Made by a program: the position numbers and the translations under genes | From: an uncultured Pseudomonadales bacterium | Lineage (GTDB): Bacteria > Pseudomonadota > Gammaproteobacteria > Pseudomonadales > Porticoccaceae | Direction of reading: 5' to 3' | Length of the DNA: 64,000 nucleotides | NCBI GenBank assembly: GCA_943788875.1 | Contig: CALSSA010000006.1 | Coordinates: 372,001-436,000, forward strand | The notes under the pieces: generated by a model | What the model saw: the letters and a program-made list of their open reading frames with translations, nothing else | What the model was told of the DNA's origin: nothing | The model's database searches: none | In this document: positions 36,582-45,050 of the stretch, in pieces | Position numbering within the stretch: the first letter of the stretch is position 1 | Layout of the letters: every line of letters starts with the position of its first letter

Positions 36582-36611
36582 AAAAGGGGCGAATATCGCC
36601 CCTTTTTTTTC
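36582..36611 (+). terminator. Rho-independent terminator after the TonB receptor gene
   Basis: AAAAGGGGCGA and TCGCCCCTTTT pair in a perfect stem with a 3-nt loop followed by further Ts. It lies 18 bp after the receptor stop. The remaining 170 bp to gntR contain no gene. Confidence 0.92.
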
Positions 36612-36781
36612 CTTATAAAAGCCAATCGCCCAGAATATCCGCCTTGATATGCGAATAAAAAGTTCAATAATGGCAAATTGTTTATCAACCCCAAAGTCAG
36701 TACTCTGATGGTCTATCAGGAAAGGTAAAATAGCCAGAGCGATGATATGATTCGCCCGGTACGGATTATCCAGAGGAAGAT

Positions 36782-37501
36782 ATGTCTCTAAGCGCAGGTT
36801 TTCAACCACTTTACAAACAGGTCTATGATCTGCTGACGGCCCGACTCGTTGACGGCTATTGGAAACCATCTCAGTTGCTACCCAGCGAAATGTTGCTGGC
36901 AGAAGAGCTTGGAGTCAGTCAAGGTACTGTCCGCAAAGCACTTAACCAGATGGTCGCTGAAAAAATGCTGCAGCGGCAGCAGGGAAAAGGCACCTTTGTC
37001 GCCGAACATACTCAGGAGAGTGACCTATTTAGATTTTTCCGGCTGCGCGAACCCCAAGGCGAGATGCTGATTCCAGAAACCCTGGTGCTAAGCTCAACCC
37101 GCCGTGGAGCATCTGGGGATGAAATAAAGAAATTGAACTTGGATGCCAATACTCTCGTTGTTGAATTAATCCGAGTAAGATCTATTCATAACAAGCCCGC
37201 GATTATAGAAAAAGTTATACAACCACTCTCGGTCTTTCCCGATATAGATAAGAACATCGACCTGCCCAATGCGCTCTATATTCTCTATCAAGAGAAATAT
37301 GGCATTACCATCATGTCCGTCAATGACCAGGTACGGGCGGTAGAAATACCCAAAGCCTATGCCAAACATCTGGAGTTACCCGAGGGCTCACCCGTTTTAA
37401 TGATCGAGCGAAGCAGCGTAAATATTGATGGTCGAGTGGTTGAAATAAGCACAGCTTATTGCAGCTCCGAGAACTTTGTCTATTCGGTTAAATTGACGTA
37501 G
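36782..37501 (+). CDS. GntR/HutC-family transcriptional regulator (UTRA domain)
   Basis: 239 residues. The N-terminal winged helix (about 5-75) contains LLPSEMLLAEELGVSQGTVRKAL, split around 34-56, the GntR recognition helix region. The C-terminal UTRA effector domain (about 95-239) binds sugars or small metabolites in this subfamily; VLMIERSSVNIDGRVVEISTAYC (split, about 205-228) is conserved. AGAGGA lies 4 bp before the ATG. It is likely the repressor of the GH31/oxygenase/receptor locus, acting at the AT-rich palindromes at 26495 and 34003. Confidence 0.85.
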   Translation: MSLSAGFQPLYKQVYDLLTARLVDGYWKPSQLLPSEMLLAEELGVSQGTVRKALNQMVAEKMLQRQQGKGTFVAEHTQESDLFRFFRLREPQGEMLIPETLVLSSTRRGASGDEIKKLNLDANTLVVELIRVRSIHNKPAIIEKVIQPLSVFPDIDKNIDLPNALYILYQEKYGITIMSVNDQVRAVEIPKAYAKHLELPEGSPVLMIERSSVNIDGRVVEISTAYCSSENFVYSVKLT

Positions 37502-37563
37502 ACCCCGACTTTTAGTCTTGTTGACAACTATTTAGAAATAAACCTGTTCAAGGAAAAATTCCT

Positions 37564-38439
37564 ATGTCTCAATTCTCAGGAAAAACTGCAGTCATTAGTG
37601 GCGGTGCAGAAGGCATAGGCCTGTCCATTGCCAAAGCCTTAGGCGAGCAAAAAATGAATATTGTGCTCGCAGATATTGACCAAGAAAACCTTCAAAAAGC
37701 CAGCTTAGAACTTAAAGGCGCAGGGATCTCAGTATTGGCGGTTGCCCTTGATGTAGCCGATGAAACTCAGTGGCAAAGCGTGGCAGAGCATGCAGTAGCG
37801 CGATTTGGCAAAATTCATATGGTTGTCAATAACGCCGGCGTTGGTGGCGCTTCTGGATCGATCGAAAATGAGCAGACAAAAAGCTGGCATTGGGCGCTGG
37901 ACGTAAACCTAATGGGTGTTATGTATGGCGCTAAAGTGATGGTGCCATTAATTAAACAGCACGGCGAAGGCGGATGGATAGTCAATGTCGCCTCAATGGC
38001 TGGCATGGGCGGCGTTCCCTTCAATGGCGCCTATACTGCGACGAAAACAGCAGTGGTAGCATTGTCAGAAAGTTGGGCCGGTGAACTGCACTCAAAGGGT
38101 ATTAAGGTGGCTGTGCTATGCCCCGCCTTTGTGAAGACTCGCATTTATGATTCGGACAGAAATCGTCCAGCGCAGTATCAAACCGACAATGCCAATGTAA
38201 CGGATAAACCCAAGGCCCCAAACAAAACCAAGGGGATGGTAGAAAATGGCATTGATGTCTCCATTGTGGGCAAGCGCGTGGTTGAGGCGCTTAACGAAGG
38301 CGAGTTGTATATTTTTACCCATCCCAATTATCGCGCTGTTGTGCAACAAAGATTCGAGGCGATTGATGCCGCCTTTGAAAGAGCCGCCCAGAGCCCACTA
38401 CTTCAGCATATCGTTAATCAAAAGCTGGATATGCTATGA
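37564..38439 (+). CDS. Short-chain dehydrogenase/reductase
   Basis: 291 residues. Cofactor loop GGAEGIG at residues 13-19, NNAG near 90, catalytic S near 144, Y157 and K161 (YTATK). A C-terminal extension (about 225-291) is longer than in classical SDRs. AAGGA lies before the ATG. It is 62 bp after gntR in the same direction and could belong to the same regulon or to the following degradation cluster. Substrate not inferable. Confidence 0.85.
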   Translation: MSQFSGKTAVISGGAEGIGLSIAKALGEQKMNIVLADIDQENLQKASLELKGAGISVLAVALDVADETQWQSVAEHAVARFGKIHMVVNNAGVGGASGSIENEQTKSWHWALDVNLMGVMYGAKVMVPLIKQHGEGGWIVNVASMAGMGGVPFNGAYTATKTAVVALSESWAGELHSKGIKVAVLCPAFVKTRIYDSDRNRPAQYQTDNANVTDKPKAPNKTKGMVENGIDVSIVGKRVVEALNEGELYIFTHPNYRAVVQQRFEAIDAAFERAAQSPLLQHIVNQKLDML

Positions 38440-38484
38440 ACAATGTTCTAGGCGGCGAGCGCTGTGATTAGTCTTTAACGACCT

Positions 38485-38778
38485 CTAAAGGCCTAATCCC
38501 TTCACCAATATAGAGTTGACTGTGCTACCGGCATTACGGTGTTTGGCGATGGCTTGATAGTCGTCGGAGTTCATCCAAGCTAAAGCAGATTGTTGTGATG
38601 GGAACTCAATAATTACCGACCTTGTATCATCCCAGGTGCCCGCCAATACCAACGGATCCTCATCAATACTCAACATCTTGCCATCGAACTTTTTGAATAC
38701 CTCTTGGAAACCAGCTGAGTATTGATCGTATTCACTTCGATCATGTATGTTAAATCTAGCAATGATATAAACGGACAT
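38485..38778 (-). CDS. DUF1330 family protein
   Basis: 97 residues with a ferredoxin-like alpha/beta fold. SVYIIARFNIHDRSEYDQY at the N-terminus and RSVIIEFPSQQSALAWMNSDDY in the middle (split, 52-73) are DUF1330 hallmarks. Function of the family is unknown; it occurs in degradation clusters. Last gene of the TetR-controlled minus-strand unit, 82 bp after the alpha/beta hydrolase gene. Confidence 0.8.
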   Translation of the reverse strand: MSVYIIARFNIHDRSEYDQYSAGFQEVFKKFDGKMLSIDEDPLVLAGTWDDTRSVIIEFPSQQSALAWMNSDDYQAIAKHRNAGSTVNSILVKGLGL

Positions 38779-38860
38779 TCTGTTTAACTCCTATTGGTGT
38801 TTTGGCCAGCTATCTATGGATCTCTATTCTAGTCACGGCTTTATACAGATAAAACCAAGC

Positions 38861-39805
38861 TTATTTATCTGTAGTCTCTACCCAATCAATAATCATTTCG
38901 GCGAATAATTCTGGTTGATCAGCCCAAGCAAGATGGCCTGCTTCAGGTAAAATGTGTAACTTGCTTTGCGGCAAGGCTGCATCGAGATATTCAGCATTAC
39001 TGGGGTCGAACAGCACATCGAGCTCACCCCAGAAAACCAACGTGGGTATATCGATTTCTTTCACTCGACCTGCCAGCTCTGTAGCTTTGGAACGAAAGTC
39101 TTTAAACCAGTAAACCACTTCAGGGGCGCGGCCCGAGTAAGACCGTTTATAATCGTCTATTTGCTTAGGGTTGGCCCGATGACGGATGGACCCAAGTTTT
39201 GCCGAGAAAGCGATGAGTGGCCCAGCACCTAACAAACCCGTCATAAAACGCATAAAACCAAATTTGGCCAGCATGTTGATCATAAACGCCAGTTTGAACG
39301 GGCCAGGTGCACCGACACCATGCCCAGCCACTAAACTTTTCACACGATGTTTATGGTTGAGTACATAGGCGAGCGATGCTCCCATTCCCACATCCGGCGC
39401 GACAAGATGAATATCATGCAGGTCAAGCTCATCAAAGATCGCAGCCAGATGAGCACCCTGAGCGGTAGGTGACATATCGTTGCGGTCACCTTCAGAAGCA
39501 CCAAACCCCGGTAGGTCAATGGCAATTACCCGACATTTCTCTGTCAGAGCTTCCCAGGAACCGGTAAAACTCAAAATACTTTCTGGGAACGGGCTGAGTA
39601 ATACCACCAGCGGTGCATCGGCTGGCCCAGCTTCAGCAAGGCGAATATTGCGGCGCGCAATGGTACGGAATTCAGTAGGGATGCTGACATCCGGCGTTTC
39701 AAACGATACCGCCGACTTACGAGCCGCTTTTACTTTTCCCCACTCGGGTGACACCAACAGAAGTGAAGCAGCGTTGAGTTGATCGTACAAATTAAGTTTT
39801 TTCAT
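38861..39805 (-). CDS. Alpha/beta hydrolase of the epoxide hydrolase/dehalogenase type
   Basis: 314 residues, cytosolic. The nucleophile elbow reads APDVGMGAS (about 144-152), giving an aspartate rather than serine nucleophile, as in epoxide hydrolases and haloalkane dehalogenases. The usual HGxP oxyanion motif is replaced by LLSPFPES near 69-76, while the base His is clear in EAGHLAW near 294. A cap domain spans about 170-245. The loss of HGxP is unusual and may indicate a changed reaction. Part of the operon with CMD, MDR and ALDH genes. Confidence 0.78.
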   Translation of the reverse strand: MKKLNLYDQLNAASLLLVSPEWGKVKAARKSAVSFETPDVSIPTEFRTIARRNIRLAEAGPADAPLVVLLSPFPESILSFTGSWEALTEKCRVIAIDLPGFGASEGDRNDMSPTAQGAHLAAIFDELDLHDIHLVAPDVGMGASLAYVLNHKHRVKSLVAGHGVGAPGPFKLAFMINMLAKFGFMRFMTGLLGAGPLIAFSAKLGSIRHRANPKQIDDYKRSYSGRAPEVVYWFKDFRSKATELAGRVKEIDIPTLVFWGELDVLFDPSNAEYLDAALPQSKLHILPEAGHLAWADQPELFAEMIIDWVETTDK

Positions 39806-39866
39806 ATTATTTTTCCAACAAATTAGTTAAAGCTCAGTTGCTTTTGTATAGGCAATCGATCGGTGG

Positions 39867-40454
39867 TTATTCGTGCTTGCCCGCAACCCAACCCTGCGAG
39901 GCGAGCTGGTCCGTTGCAAAGCTCTTAGGCGCGCTTTCTAAGGTGGTTGCCATTGTGTCGTTCCAGCGATTCAGAAAACCAAATAGTGAAATGACGGCCA
40001 CAACCTCTACAGCCTGCTTCTCACTAAAGTGTCGCGACAATTCACTCATGTGCTCAGCGTCTACCGCATTGGGTACCATGCCCGCATGCACTGCAACTCG
40101 CAGCGCTGCTTTCTCCTGCTCAGAAAATAAGTCACTTGTCTCAAACTCAAATATCGCTTTTATTTTTTCTGCGCTGACATTATTTTTTTGTGCTGAGTTA
40201 GCCGTATGCGCTTGGCAATAACGACAACCCGCTGCATTACTCACCGCGAACGCAATCATTTGCTTTAGCCCAGGGTCTAGTTCACCGCTGTTTAGAACGG
40301 TTGCGCCAAGACCTCCAAAAGCTTGAGTCAGTTCTGGCCAATGTGCCATGGTCATCATGGATGTTGGCAGAAAGCCCATCGATGCCTCCACCATTTGTAA
40401 CATCGGTTCTAACTCAGGTATGTCCTTGCGCTGTTTGGGTGTTATATGTGTCAT
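39867..40454 (-). CDS. Carboxymuconolactone decarboxylase / AhpD-like protein
   Basis: 195 residues, all-helical CMD fold. The CRYC motif in AAGCRYCQAHT (near 79) with the nearby histidine is the AhpD-type redox/proton-relay site, so it is more likely a thiol peroxidase-like protein than a true lactone decarboxylase. It sits between the hydrolase (61-bp gap) and the reductase genes of the TetR-controlled cluster. Confidence 0.82.
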   Translation of the reverse strand: MTHITPKQRKDIPELEPMLQMVEASMGFLPTSMMTMAHWPELTQAFGGLGATVLNSGELDPGLKQMIAFAVSNAAGCRYCQAHTANSAQKNNVSAEKIKAIFEFETSDLFSEQEKAALRVAVHAGMVPNAVDAEHMSELSRHFSEKQAVEVVAVISLFGFLNRWNDTMATTLESAPKSFATDQLASQGWVAGKHE

Positions 40455-40485
40455 TGCTATCCTACTAGTTATTTTTATGTAGGCT

Positions 40486-40513
40486 ATTTTTAGGAGCTTA
40501 TTTTTAGGAGCTT
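40486..40513. repeat. 14-bp tandem duplication at the end of the MDR gene
   Basis: TATTTTTAGGAGCT occurs twice in direct succession, covering the stop codon and last codon of the oxidoreductase gene. Replication slippage duplicated the gene's final bases without changing the protein. Confidence 0.8.
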
Positions 40514-41517
40514 ATTTTGAGTAGCTGCTTACCAAGATTTTGCCCGGCATAAAGCCGCTGTAAAGTGACAGGGATATTTTCAAAACCTTCCTGTAAGTCG
40601 ACCTGATAAATTAATTGGCCTGATGAAACCCACCCCATTAGTTCTTGGACAGCCTCCATCGCTCGCGGCATGTAATCCAAAATAACGAATCCTTCCATGC
40701 GCGCTCGGTTAATGGTTAGGTTCGCCAAATTTGAGGGCCCAGGTATAGGTCCAGTCGCGTTATAACCAGAAATGCTGCCACATAAAACAACCCGAGAACG
40801 TAGATTAATGTGATCTAGAGCTGCCTCGAGGATGGGGCCGCCCACGTTATCGAAAAATACGTCCCACTTGTCGGGGCAGTGATGAGCAATTTGCGCATTA
40901 ACGTCTTCATTCTTATAGTCGATCACAGCGTCGAAGCCGGCAGTCTCTTTTAACCACCGACACTTATCTGGACCACCAGCAATACCTACGACACGGCAAC
41001 CCATAATTTTTGCGATCTGCCCAACAAACGAGCCCGTAGAACCTGCAGCTCCAGAGACAAGAACGGTTTCACCGGCCTTAGGCTGACCAATCTCCAGCAA
41101 GCCAAAATAGGCTGTGAGCCCGGTTATACCGAGCACAGACAACATCATTTCAGGCGATACTCCGGCTGGCAATTTAACCAAACCCATTGGGCCTTCACCG
41201 GGAGCTGCAACCACATAGTCTTGCCAACAGCCGGTGGTTTGCACTAGATCGCCCACTTGATAATCTTCATGATGCGACTCTATTACTTCACCAACAGAAC
41301 CTGCCCGCATGGGCTCTCCGATGGCCACTGGCGGTAGATAACCCTTGCGGTCAACCATCCAGTTTCGCTGTGCCGGATCAAATGATAAGTAAAGATTCTT
41401 TACCAGAACCTCACCAGTTTTCGGCTCAGGAATCGGGGTTTCGGCGTACTTGAAATTATGTGGGCCAACCATTCCATTAGGTCTCTCGGCAAATAGCCAC
41501 TGTCGATTTATAGTCAC
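40504..41517 (-). CDS. MDR-superfamily NADP-dependent oxidoreductase (PTGR/curcumin-reductase type)
   Basis: 337 residues starting at a GTG at 41517, chosen because AGGGGAG lies 6 nt upstream and the length is then typical; a TTG at 41550 would overlap the ALDH gene. No zinc ligands; the cofactor loop SGAAGSTGSFVGQIAK lies near 141-156, and YFDNVGG-like FFDNVGGPILEAAL near 225. Such enzymes reduce the C=C bond of enones with NADPH. The stop lies inside a 14-bp tandem duplication (40486-40513). Confidence 0.82.
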   Translation of the reverse strand: MTINRQWLFAERPNGMVGPHNFKYAETPIPEPKTGEVLVKNLYLSFDPAQRNWMVDRKGYLPPVAIGEPMRAGSVGEVIESHHEDYQVGDLVQTTGCWQDYVVAAPGEGPMGLVKLPAGVSPEMMLSVLGITGLTAYFGLLEIGQPKAGETVLVSGAAGSTGSFVGQIAKIMGCRVVGIAGGPDKCRWLKETAGFDAVIDYKNEDVNAQIAHHCPDKWDVFFDNVGGPILEAALDHINLRSRVVLCGSISGYNATGPIPGPSNLANLTINRARMEGFVILDYMPRAMEAVQELMGWVSSGQLIYQVDLQEGFENIPVTLQRLYAGQNLGKQLLKISS

Positions 41518-41536
41518 GATAACTCCCCTATTACGG

Positions 41537-43021
41537 TTAGATTGAGCCAAGAATTTTGATTATATTCTTGCGAAATTTATTACCAAAGGGCGGACGCGCA
41601 CCAATGATAGGTAAGACATCGATCATGGTTTGACTGTAAATCGCACGGGCGTGGCTCAGGGTTCTAAACCCTTCCGGGCCGTGATAAGCGCCCATACCCG
41701 ACGCCCCAACACCACCAAATGGAAGATCCTCTTGCACGTAGTGAAGCGTTATATCATTGATACAAACACCCCCACTTTGCACATGGCTTAGTAAGTATTC
41801 CTGCTCAGGTTTATCTTTACCGAAGTAATACATGGCAAGCGGATTTCGGCGGGGTTCAACCATATCTGGCACTTCAGCCACATCGGAATAGGTCATCACG
41901 GGAAGAATAGGACCAAATATTTCCTCGTGCATTACCAGCATATCTTCATTAACGTTTTGCAAAATATGTAAGGGCATACGACGATTGTCTTTAGACGCAC
42001 GGGTCTTGTCAGCACCGACAATTGTGAGTTTGGCCCCCTTAGCTACTGCGTCATCAATGTAGTTCTGCAACCTGGCGAAGTGTCTTTCGTTGATCACACC
42101 CGCGTAATCCTCATTTTCAGTGATGTTGGGATACATTGACTGTGCCTCGTGAATCACTCGCGCTATAAGCGGCTCTTCTAGCTCCTCCGGCACGACAACG
42201 TAGTCTGGCGACAAGCATAATTGACCACCATTCAAAAGCTTACCGAATGTCAGGCGTGTTCCGGCCAGATCAAGCTTTGCGCTGCGACCAATAATGACAG
42301 GTGACTTGCCGCCAAGTTCTAGCGTGACGGGAACCAGATTTTTTGCCGCTGACTGCATTACTTTGGCGCCGATATTCGTAGACCCAGTAAACAGAAGATG
42401 GTCAAAAGGTAATTCCGCAAAACGTTGACTGATTTCTGCGCCGCCGGTTACGACCGCGACTTCATCTTCTGAGAAATATTTGGGCACAACTTCGGCGAAC
42501 AGTGCCGCTGTTTCAGGAACGAACTCTGAGGGCTTTAATAACGCTCGGTTACCTGCAGCAAGCGCACTTGTCAGAGGCGCAACTGTCAAACCAAAGGGCA
42601 GGTTCCAAGGAGAAATAATGCCAACAACGCCCTTGGGGAAATGCCTAACCTGGCTCTTACCGCCCAAAAAATTCATCGGTTTGTTCGTTTTTCGTTTTTC
42701 AGGCTTCATCCACTCTTTCAAATGTTTCATTGAATAGTCGATACCCTCGACCTTTCCCGCAAACTCTGAGAACAAACTGAACTCATAGGACCGTGCACCA
42801 CCAAATTCGCGCTTGGTCGTTTCCGCAAACTCTTTTTTATTTTCAACAATCAGTGCCTTGAGCCTCTTTAGGCGGTCAATCCTTGTCGCATAGGTGACGT
42901 CGCCCTCAGCACGAAACTGGCTTCTCTGCAGCTCGACTAGCGCTTCCAGATTTTGAGTGTCTAATTGGGTGCCTAATTGAGTGCCTAATTGAGTGACTTT
43001 TTTGTTTTTAGCTGTGCTCAT
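41537..43021 (-). CDS. Coniferyl-aldehyde-dehydrogenase-like aldehyde dehydrogenase
   Basis: 494 residues, class 3-like ALDH without signal peptide. SPWNLPFG near 138, LFTGSTNIGAKV near 216, ELGGKSPVI near 240 and the catalytic Cys in NGGQLCLSPDY near 274 are intact. The C-terminal half has the coniferyl aldehyde dehydrogenase pattern (EIFGPILPVM, GGVCINDI). It oxidises aromatic or long-chain aldehydes to acids. The extreme N-terminus carries a TQLG repeat from a 12-bp DNA repeat. It is 63 bp after the tetR gene. Confidence 0.87.
   Translation of the reverse strand: MSTAKNKKVTQLGTQLGTQLDTQNLEALVELQRSQFRAEGDVTYATRIDRLKRLKALIVENKKEFAETTKREFGGARSYEFSLFSEFAGKVEGIDYSMKHLKEWMKPEKRKTNKPMNFLGGKSQVRHFPKGVVGIISPWNLPFGLTVAPLTSALAAGNRALLKPSEFVPETAALFAEVVPKYFSEDEVAVVTGGAEISQRFAELPFDHLLFTGSTNIGAKVMQSAAKNLVPVTLELGGKSPVIIGRSAKLDLAGTRLTFGKLLNGGQLCLSPDYVVVPEELEEPLIARVIHEAQSMYPNITENEDYAGVINERHFARLQNYIDDAVAKGAKLTIVGADKTRASKDNRRMPLHILQNVNEDMLVMHEEIFGPILPVMTYSDVAEVPDMVEPRRNPLAMYYFGKDKPEQEYLLSHVQSGGVCINDITLHYVQEDLPFGGVGASGMGAYHGPEGFRTLSHARAIYSQTMIDVLPIIGARPPFGNKFRKNIIKILGSI
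42955..42995. repeat. 12-bp in-frame tandem repeat in the ALDH gene
   Basis: Three near-identical 12-bp units (consensus GAGTGCCTAATT on the plus strand) plus a partial fourth, encoding TQLG-TQLG-TQLD at residues 10-21. Copy-number change would lengthen or shorten the disordered N-terminus by four residues without a frameshift. Confidence 0.8.
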
Positions 43022-43084
43022 AATTTCTTTCTCTGGTTAATATGCATGCGTTCTATGTTGTTATTGGCTGGAAGCTTGATTCGC

Positions 43085-43753
43085 TTAAATATTGGCTACA
43101 GCTTCCATGCGAATGCCCTCTATGATGCGAACAGCATTCTTAATAAAGAGAGGCTCGGACGAAAAACTAGCGATAAGATTTTGAACATCTTCAGGCAACT
43201 CTTCGTGATCCAGTGATGGACCCTGGTCTCCTTGGGTTGCACCAATCAGGAGGACACCCATTGTTTTTACTACCTCTATCGCTTGCGCTTCACTCAAACT
43301 GAGCGAGATGGACGTGGCCTCAGCAATCGCCTTCACCTGTTTGATAAACACTTGCTTAGAACTGATGAGCCGAGGGATGGCAACATTGTGTTCGATCATA
43401 TGTTCAAGCCTGATAAGTAAAGGCAAGAAGGTGCCATCTGCCGAGGCACTGCTAAATAGTTTCTGGGCATACGCCTCACTCGTCATGGAATCAGATAAGC
43501 CATCGATGAAAACCTGACTCCATCGAATCAGGCTTTGCTCATAGAGGGTCAGAAAAAGCTCTTCCCGAGTTTGGAAGTAGAGATAAAATGTACCTTTGGC
43601 TAAGCCAATTTTCTTGGCGAGTTTAGACATAGAGAATGCCTCATACCCAACCTCAAGGAAGTACGTTTCAGCAGCCTCTAGTACTGCGTGTCGCCGCAGC
43701 GCCTTTTGGTCTGCGCTTCTCGCTCTCTGATTAATGGCAACGACTGAACTCAT
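43085..43753 (-). CDS. TetR/AcrR-family transcriptional regulator
   Basis: 222 residues from the ATG at 43753 (GGAG 6 nt upstream); an ATG at 43765 would add four residues. The N-terminal HTH spans about 20-65 with LAKKIGLAKGTFYLYFQTREELF (split, 42-64), the TetR recognition helix. The C-terminal ligand domain is typical in length. It heads the minus-strand degradation unit and faces three TGACCG-type palindromes in the 335-bp divergent spacer, so it likely represses both arms and is released by a pathway substrate. Confidence 0.88.
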   Translation of the reverse strand: MSSVVAINQRARSADQKALRRHAVLEAAETYFLEVGYEAFSMSKLAKKIGLAKGTFYLYFQTREELFLTLYEQSLIRWSQVFIDGLSDSMTSEAYAQKLFSSASADGTFLPLLIRLEHMIEHNVAIPRLISSKQVFIKQVKAIAEATSISLSLSEAQAIEVVKTMGVLLIGATQGDQGPSLDHEELPEDVQNLIASFSSEPLFIKNAVRIIEGIRMEAVANI

Positions 43754-43844
43754 GAGTATCTCCATAATATTTTCTGTTTGGATGCCTGGCTAAGATTGAT
43801 TGGCAGCTCTCAGCCATTAGTTGATCACCAAATCACTATATAGC

Positions 43845-43857
43845 TGACCGACGGTCA
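43845..43857. promoter_or_regulatory. TetR operator palindrome O1
   Basis: TGACCGACGGTCA, a perfect 6-bp inverted repeat around one base, 88 bp before the tetR start. Form is that of common AcrR/TetR operators. Confidence 0.75.
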
Positions 43858-43967
43858 TTTCAATCCCTTTCTTGAGCTGAGATAGTTGTGCGTGGCGATT
43901 GCGAGCAAAAAATAGTCAGGTGTTCAAATTCTGAGCTGTTGCTGTTTTAACTCATTTAACATTGCAA

Positions 43968-43980
43968 TGACCACCGTTCA
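43968..43980. promoter_or_regulatory. Degenerate TetR operator O2
   Basis: TGACCACCGTTCA, the same motif with two mismatches, centred 22 bp (two helical turns) from O3. Probably a weaker site allowing cooperative binding. Confidence 0.5.
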
Positions 43981-43989
43981 TTTATATAC

Positions 43990-44002
43990 TGACCGCCGGT
44001 CA
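43990..44002. promoter_or_regulatory. TetR operator palindrome O3
   Basis: TGACCGCCGGTCA, perfect inverted repeat, 87 bp before the FAH-family gene start. It is positioned to control the plus-strand arm. Confidence 0.75.
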
Positions 44003-44088
44003 TTTAAGATCACGCACCTAAAAATAAAACCAATAAAAGGCAGCTCGGACTTATCAGGCGCAGCCTCAAAGCATAGCGAGATAGATAA

Positions 44089-45045
44089 ATGAAGTTACTC
44101 ACGTTCAAACTGCAAGGCGAAGAATACCTGGGCGCTTTGACTGATTCCGGCGTCGTCAACCTGAGTGCTGCTGCGCCGGAGGATCGTGCTTTTTCCTCCA
44201 TGCAACAGTTTATAGAGGCCGGTCAGCCGGCCCTTGATCGCGCCTATGCTCTGCTAGCTTCTGGCCCAGTCTGCACGCCGTCTGACCAGGTGGACTGGTT
44301 AGCACCACTGCCGATACCAGCTCAGATACGTGACTGCCTGGGTTTCGAAGAGCATCTAAAAAATGCGTTTGAAAGCGCCATTAAACTGAGCGCTATGGCT
44401 GCGGATGACCCGGTGAAAGCTGAACAAGAATTTCGTGCTAGTGGTCGATTTGCAGCCCCCGAAGTCTGGTATCAACAGCCCCTCTATTACAAAGGCAACC
44501 GTTTTTCTGTCGCACCCAGTGGCAAAGACATTGTCTGGCCAGCGTATTCCGAGGTAATGGATTTTGAGTTAGAAATGGCCTGCGTTATAGGTAAAAAAGG
44601 CAAAGACATCAGTACAGACAAGGCTGAAGACCATATTTTTGGCTACACAATTTATAACGACTTCTCAGCACGAGACGCTCAAATGGTCGAGTCTCAAGGC
44701 ATGTTGGGGCCAGCCAAAGGCAAAGACTTTGACGATTCAATTATTCTTGGCCCAGTTATCGTCACCGCAGATGAGCTCGATGATCCTTATAACCTGCGTA
44801 TGCAGGCTCGCATCAATGGAGAGACTTGGTGCGATAGCAATAGCAACACAATTCACTGGAAGTTCTCAGACATGATCGCCCATATCAGCAAGAGCGAAAC
44901 CCTTTACCCCGGTGAGGTAATTGGCTCAGGCACGGTCGGTCTTGGCTGTGGCTTGGAGCATCTGCGGTTTTTAAACGATGGCGATATTGTCGAGCTGGAA
45001 ATTGAAAAAATCGGTGTCATCTCAAACAAAGTGATAAAGGGGTAG
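44089..45045 (+). CDS. Fumarylacetoacetate hydrolase family protein
   Basis: 318 residues with an N-terminal cap (1-75) and the FAH catalytic domain. The metal-binding E-x-E is in VMDFELEMACVIGKKGKDI (about 160-178) with a later D in IYNDFSARDAQ; GSGTVGLGCGLE near 281 is the conserved loop. FAH-family enzymes cleave C-C bonds or hydrate/tautomerise diketo acids in ring-degradation pathways. The distinct fahA of tyrosine catabolism lies at 53665, so this copy serves the TetR-controlled pathway. The MFS gene starts 5 bp later. Confidence 0.85.
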   Translation: MKLLTFKLQGEEYLGALTDSGVVNLSAAAPEDRAFSSMQQFIEAGQPALDRAYALLASGPVCTPSDQVDWLAPLPIPAQIRDCLGFEEHLKNAFESAIKLSAMAADDPVKAEQEFRASGRFAAPEVWYQQPLYYKGNRFSVAPSGKDIVWPAYSEVMDFELEMACVIGKKGKDISTDKAEDHIFGYTIYNDFSARDAQMVESQGMLGPAKGKDFDDSIILGPVIVTADELDDPYNLRMQARINGETWCDSNSNTIHWKFSDMIAHISKSETLYPGEVIGSGTVGLGCGLEHLRFLNDGDIVELEIEKIGVISNKVIKG

Positions 45046-45050
45046 TATCA

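Noticed and set aside
36561..36869. Minus-strand 102-codon open frame across the receptor terminator and gntR start
   Set aside because: It overlaps a strong terminator and the GntR winged-helix region, has no family resemblance and is a shadow frame.
39867..40454. 4-carboxymuconolactone decarboxylase of the ortho pathway
   Set aside because: The CRYC AhpD-type motif and absence of other pca genes argue for a redox CMD-family protein.
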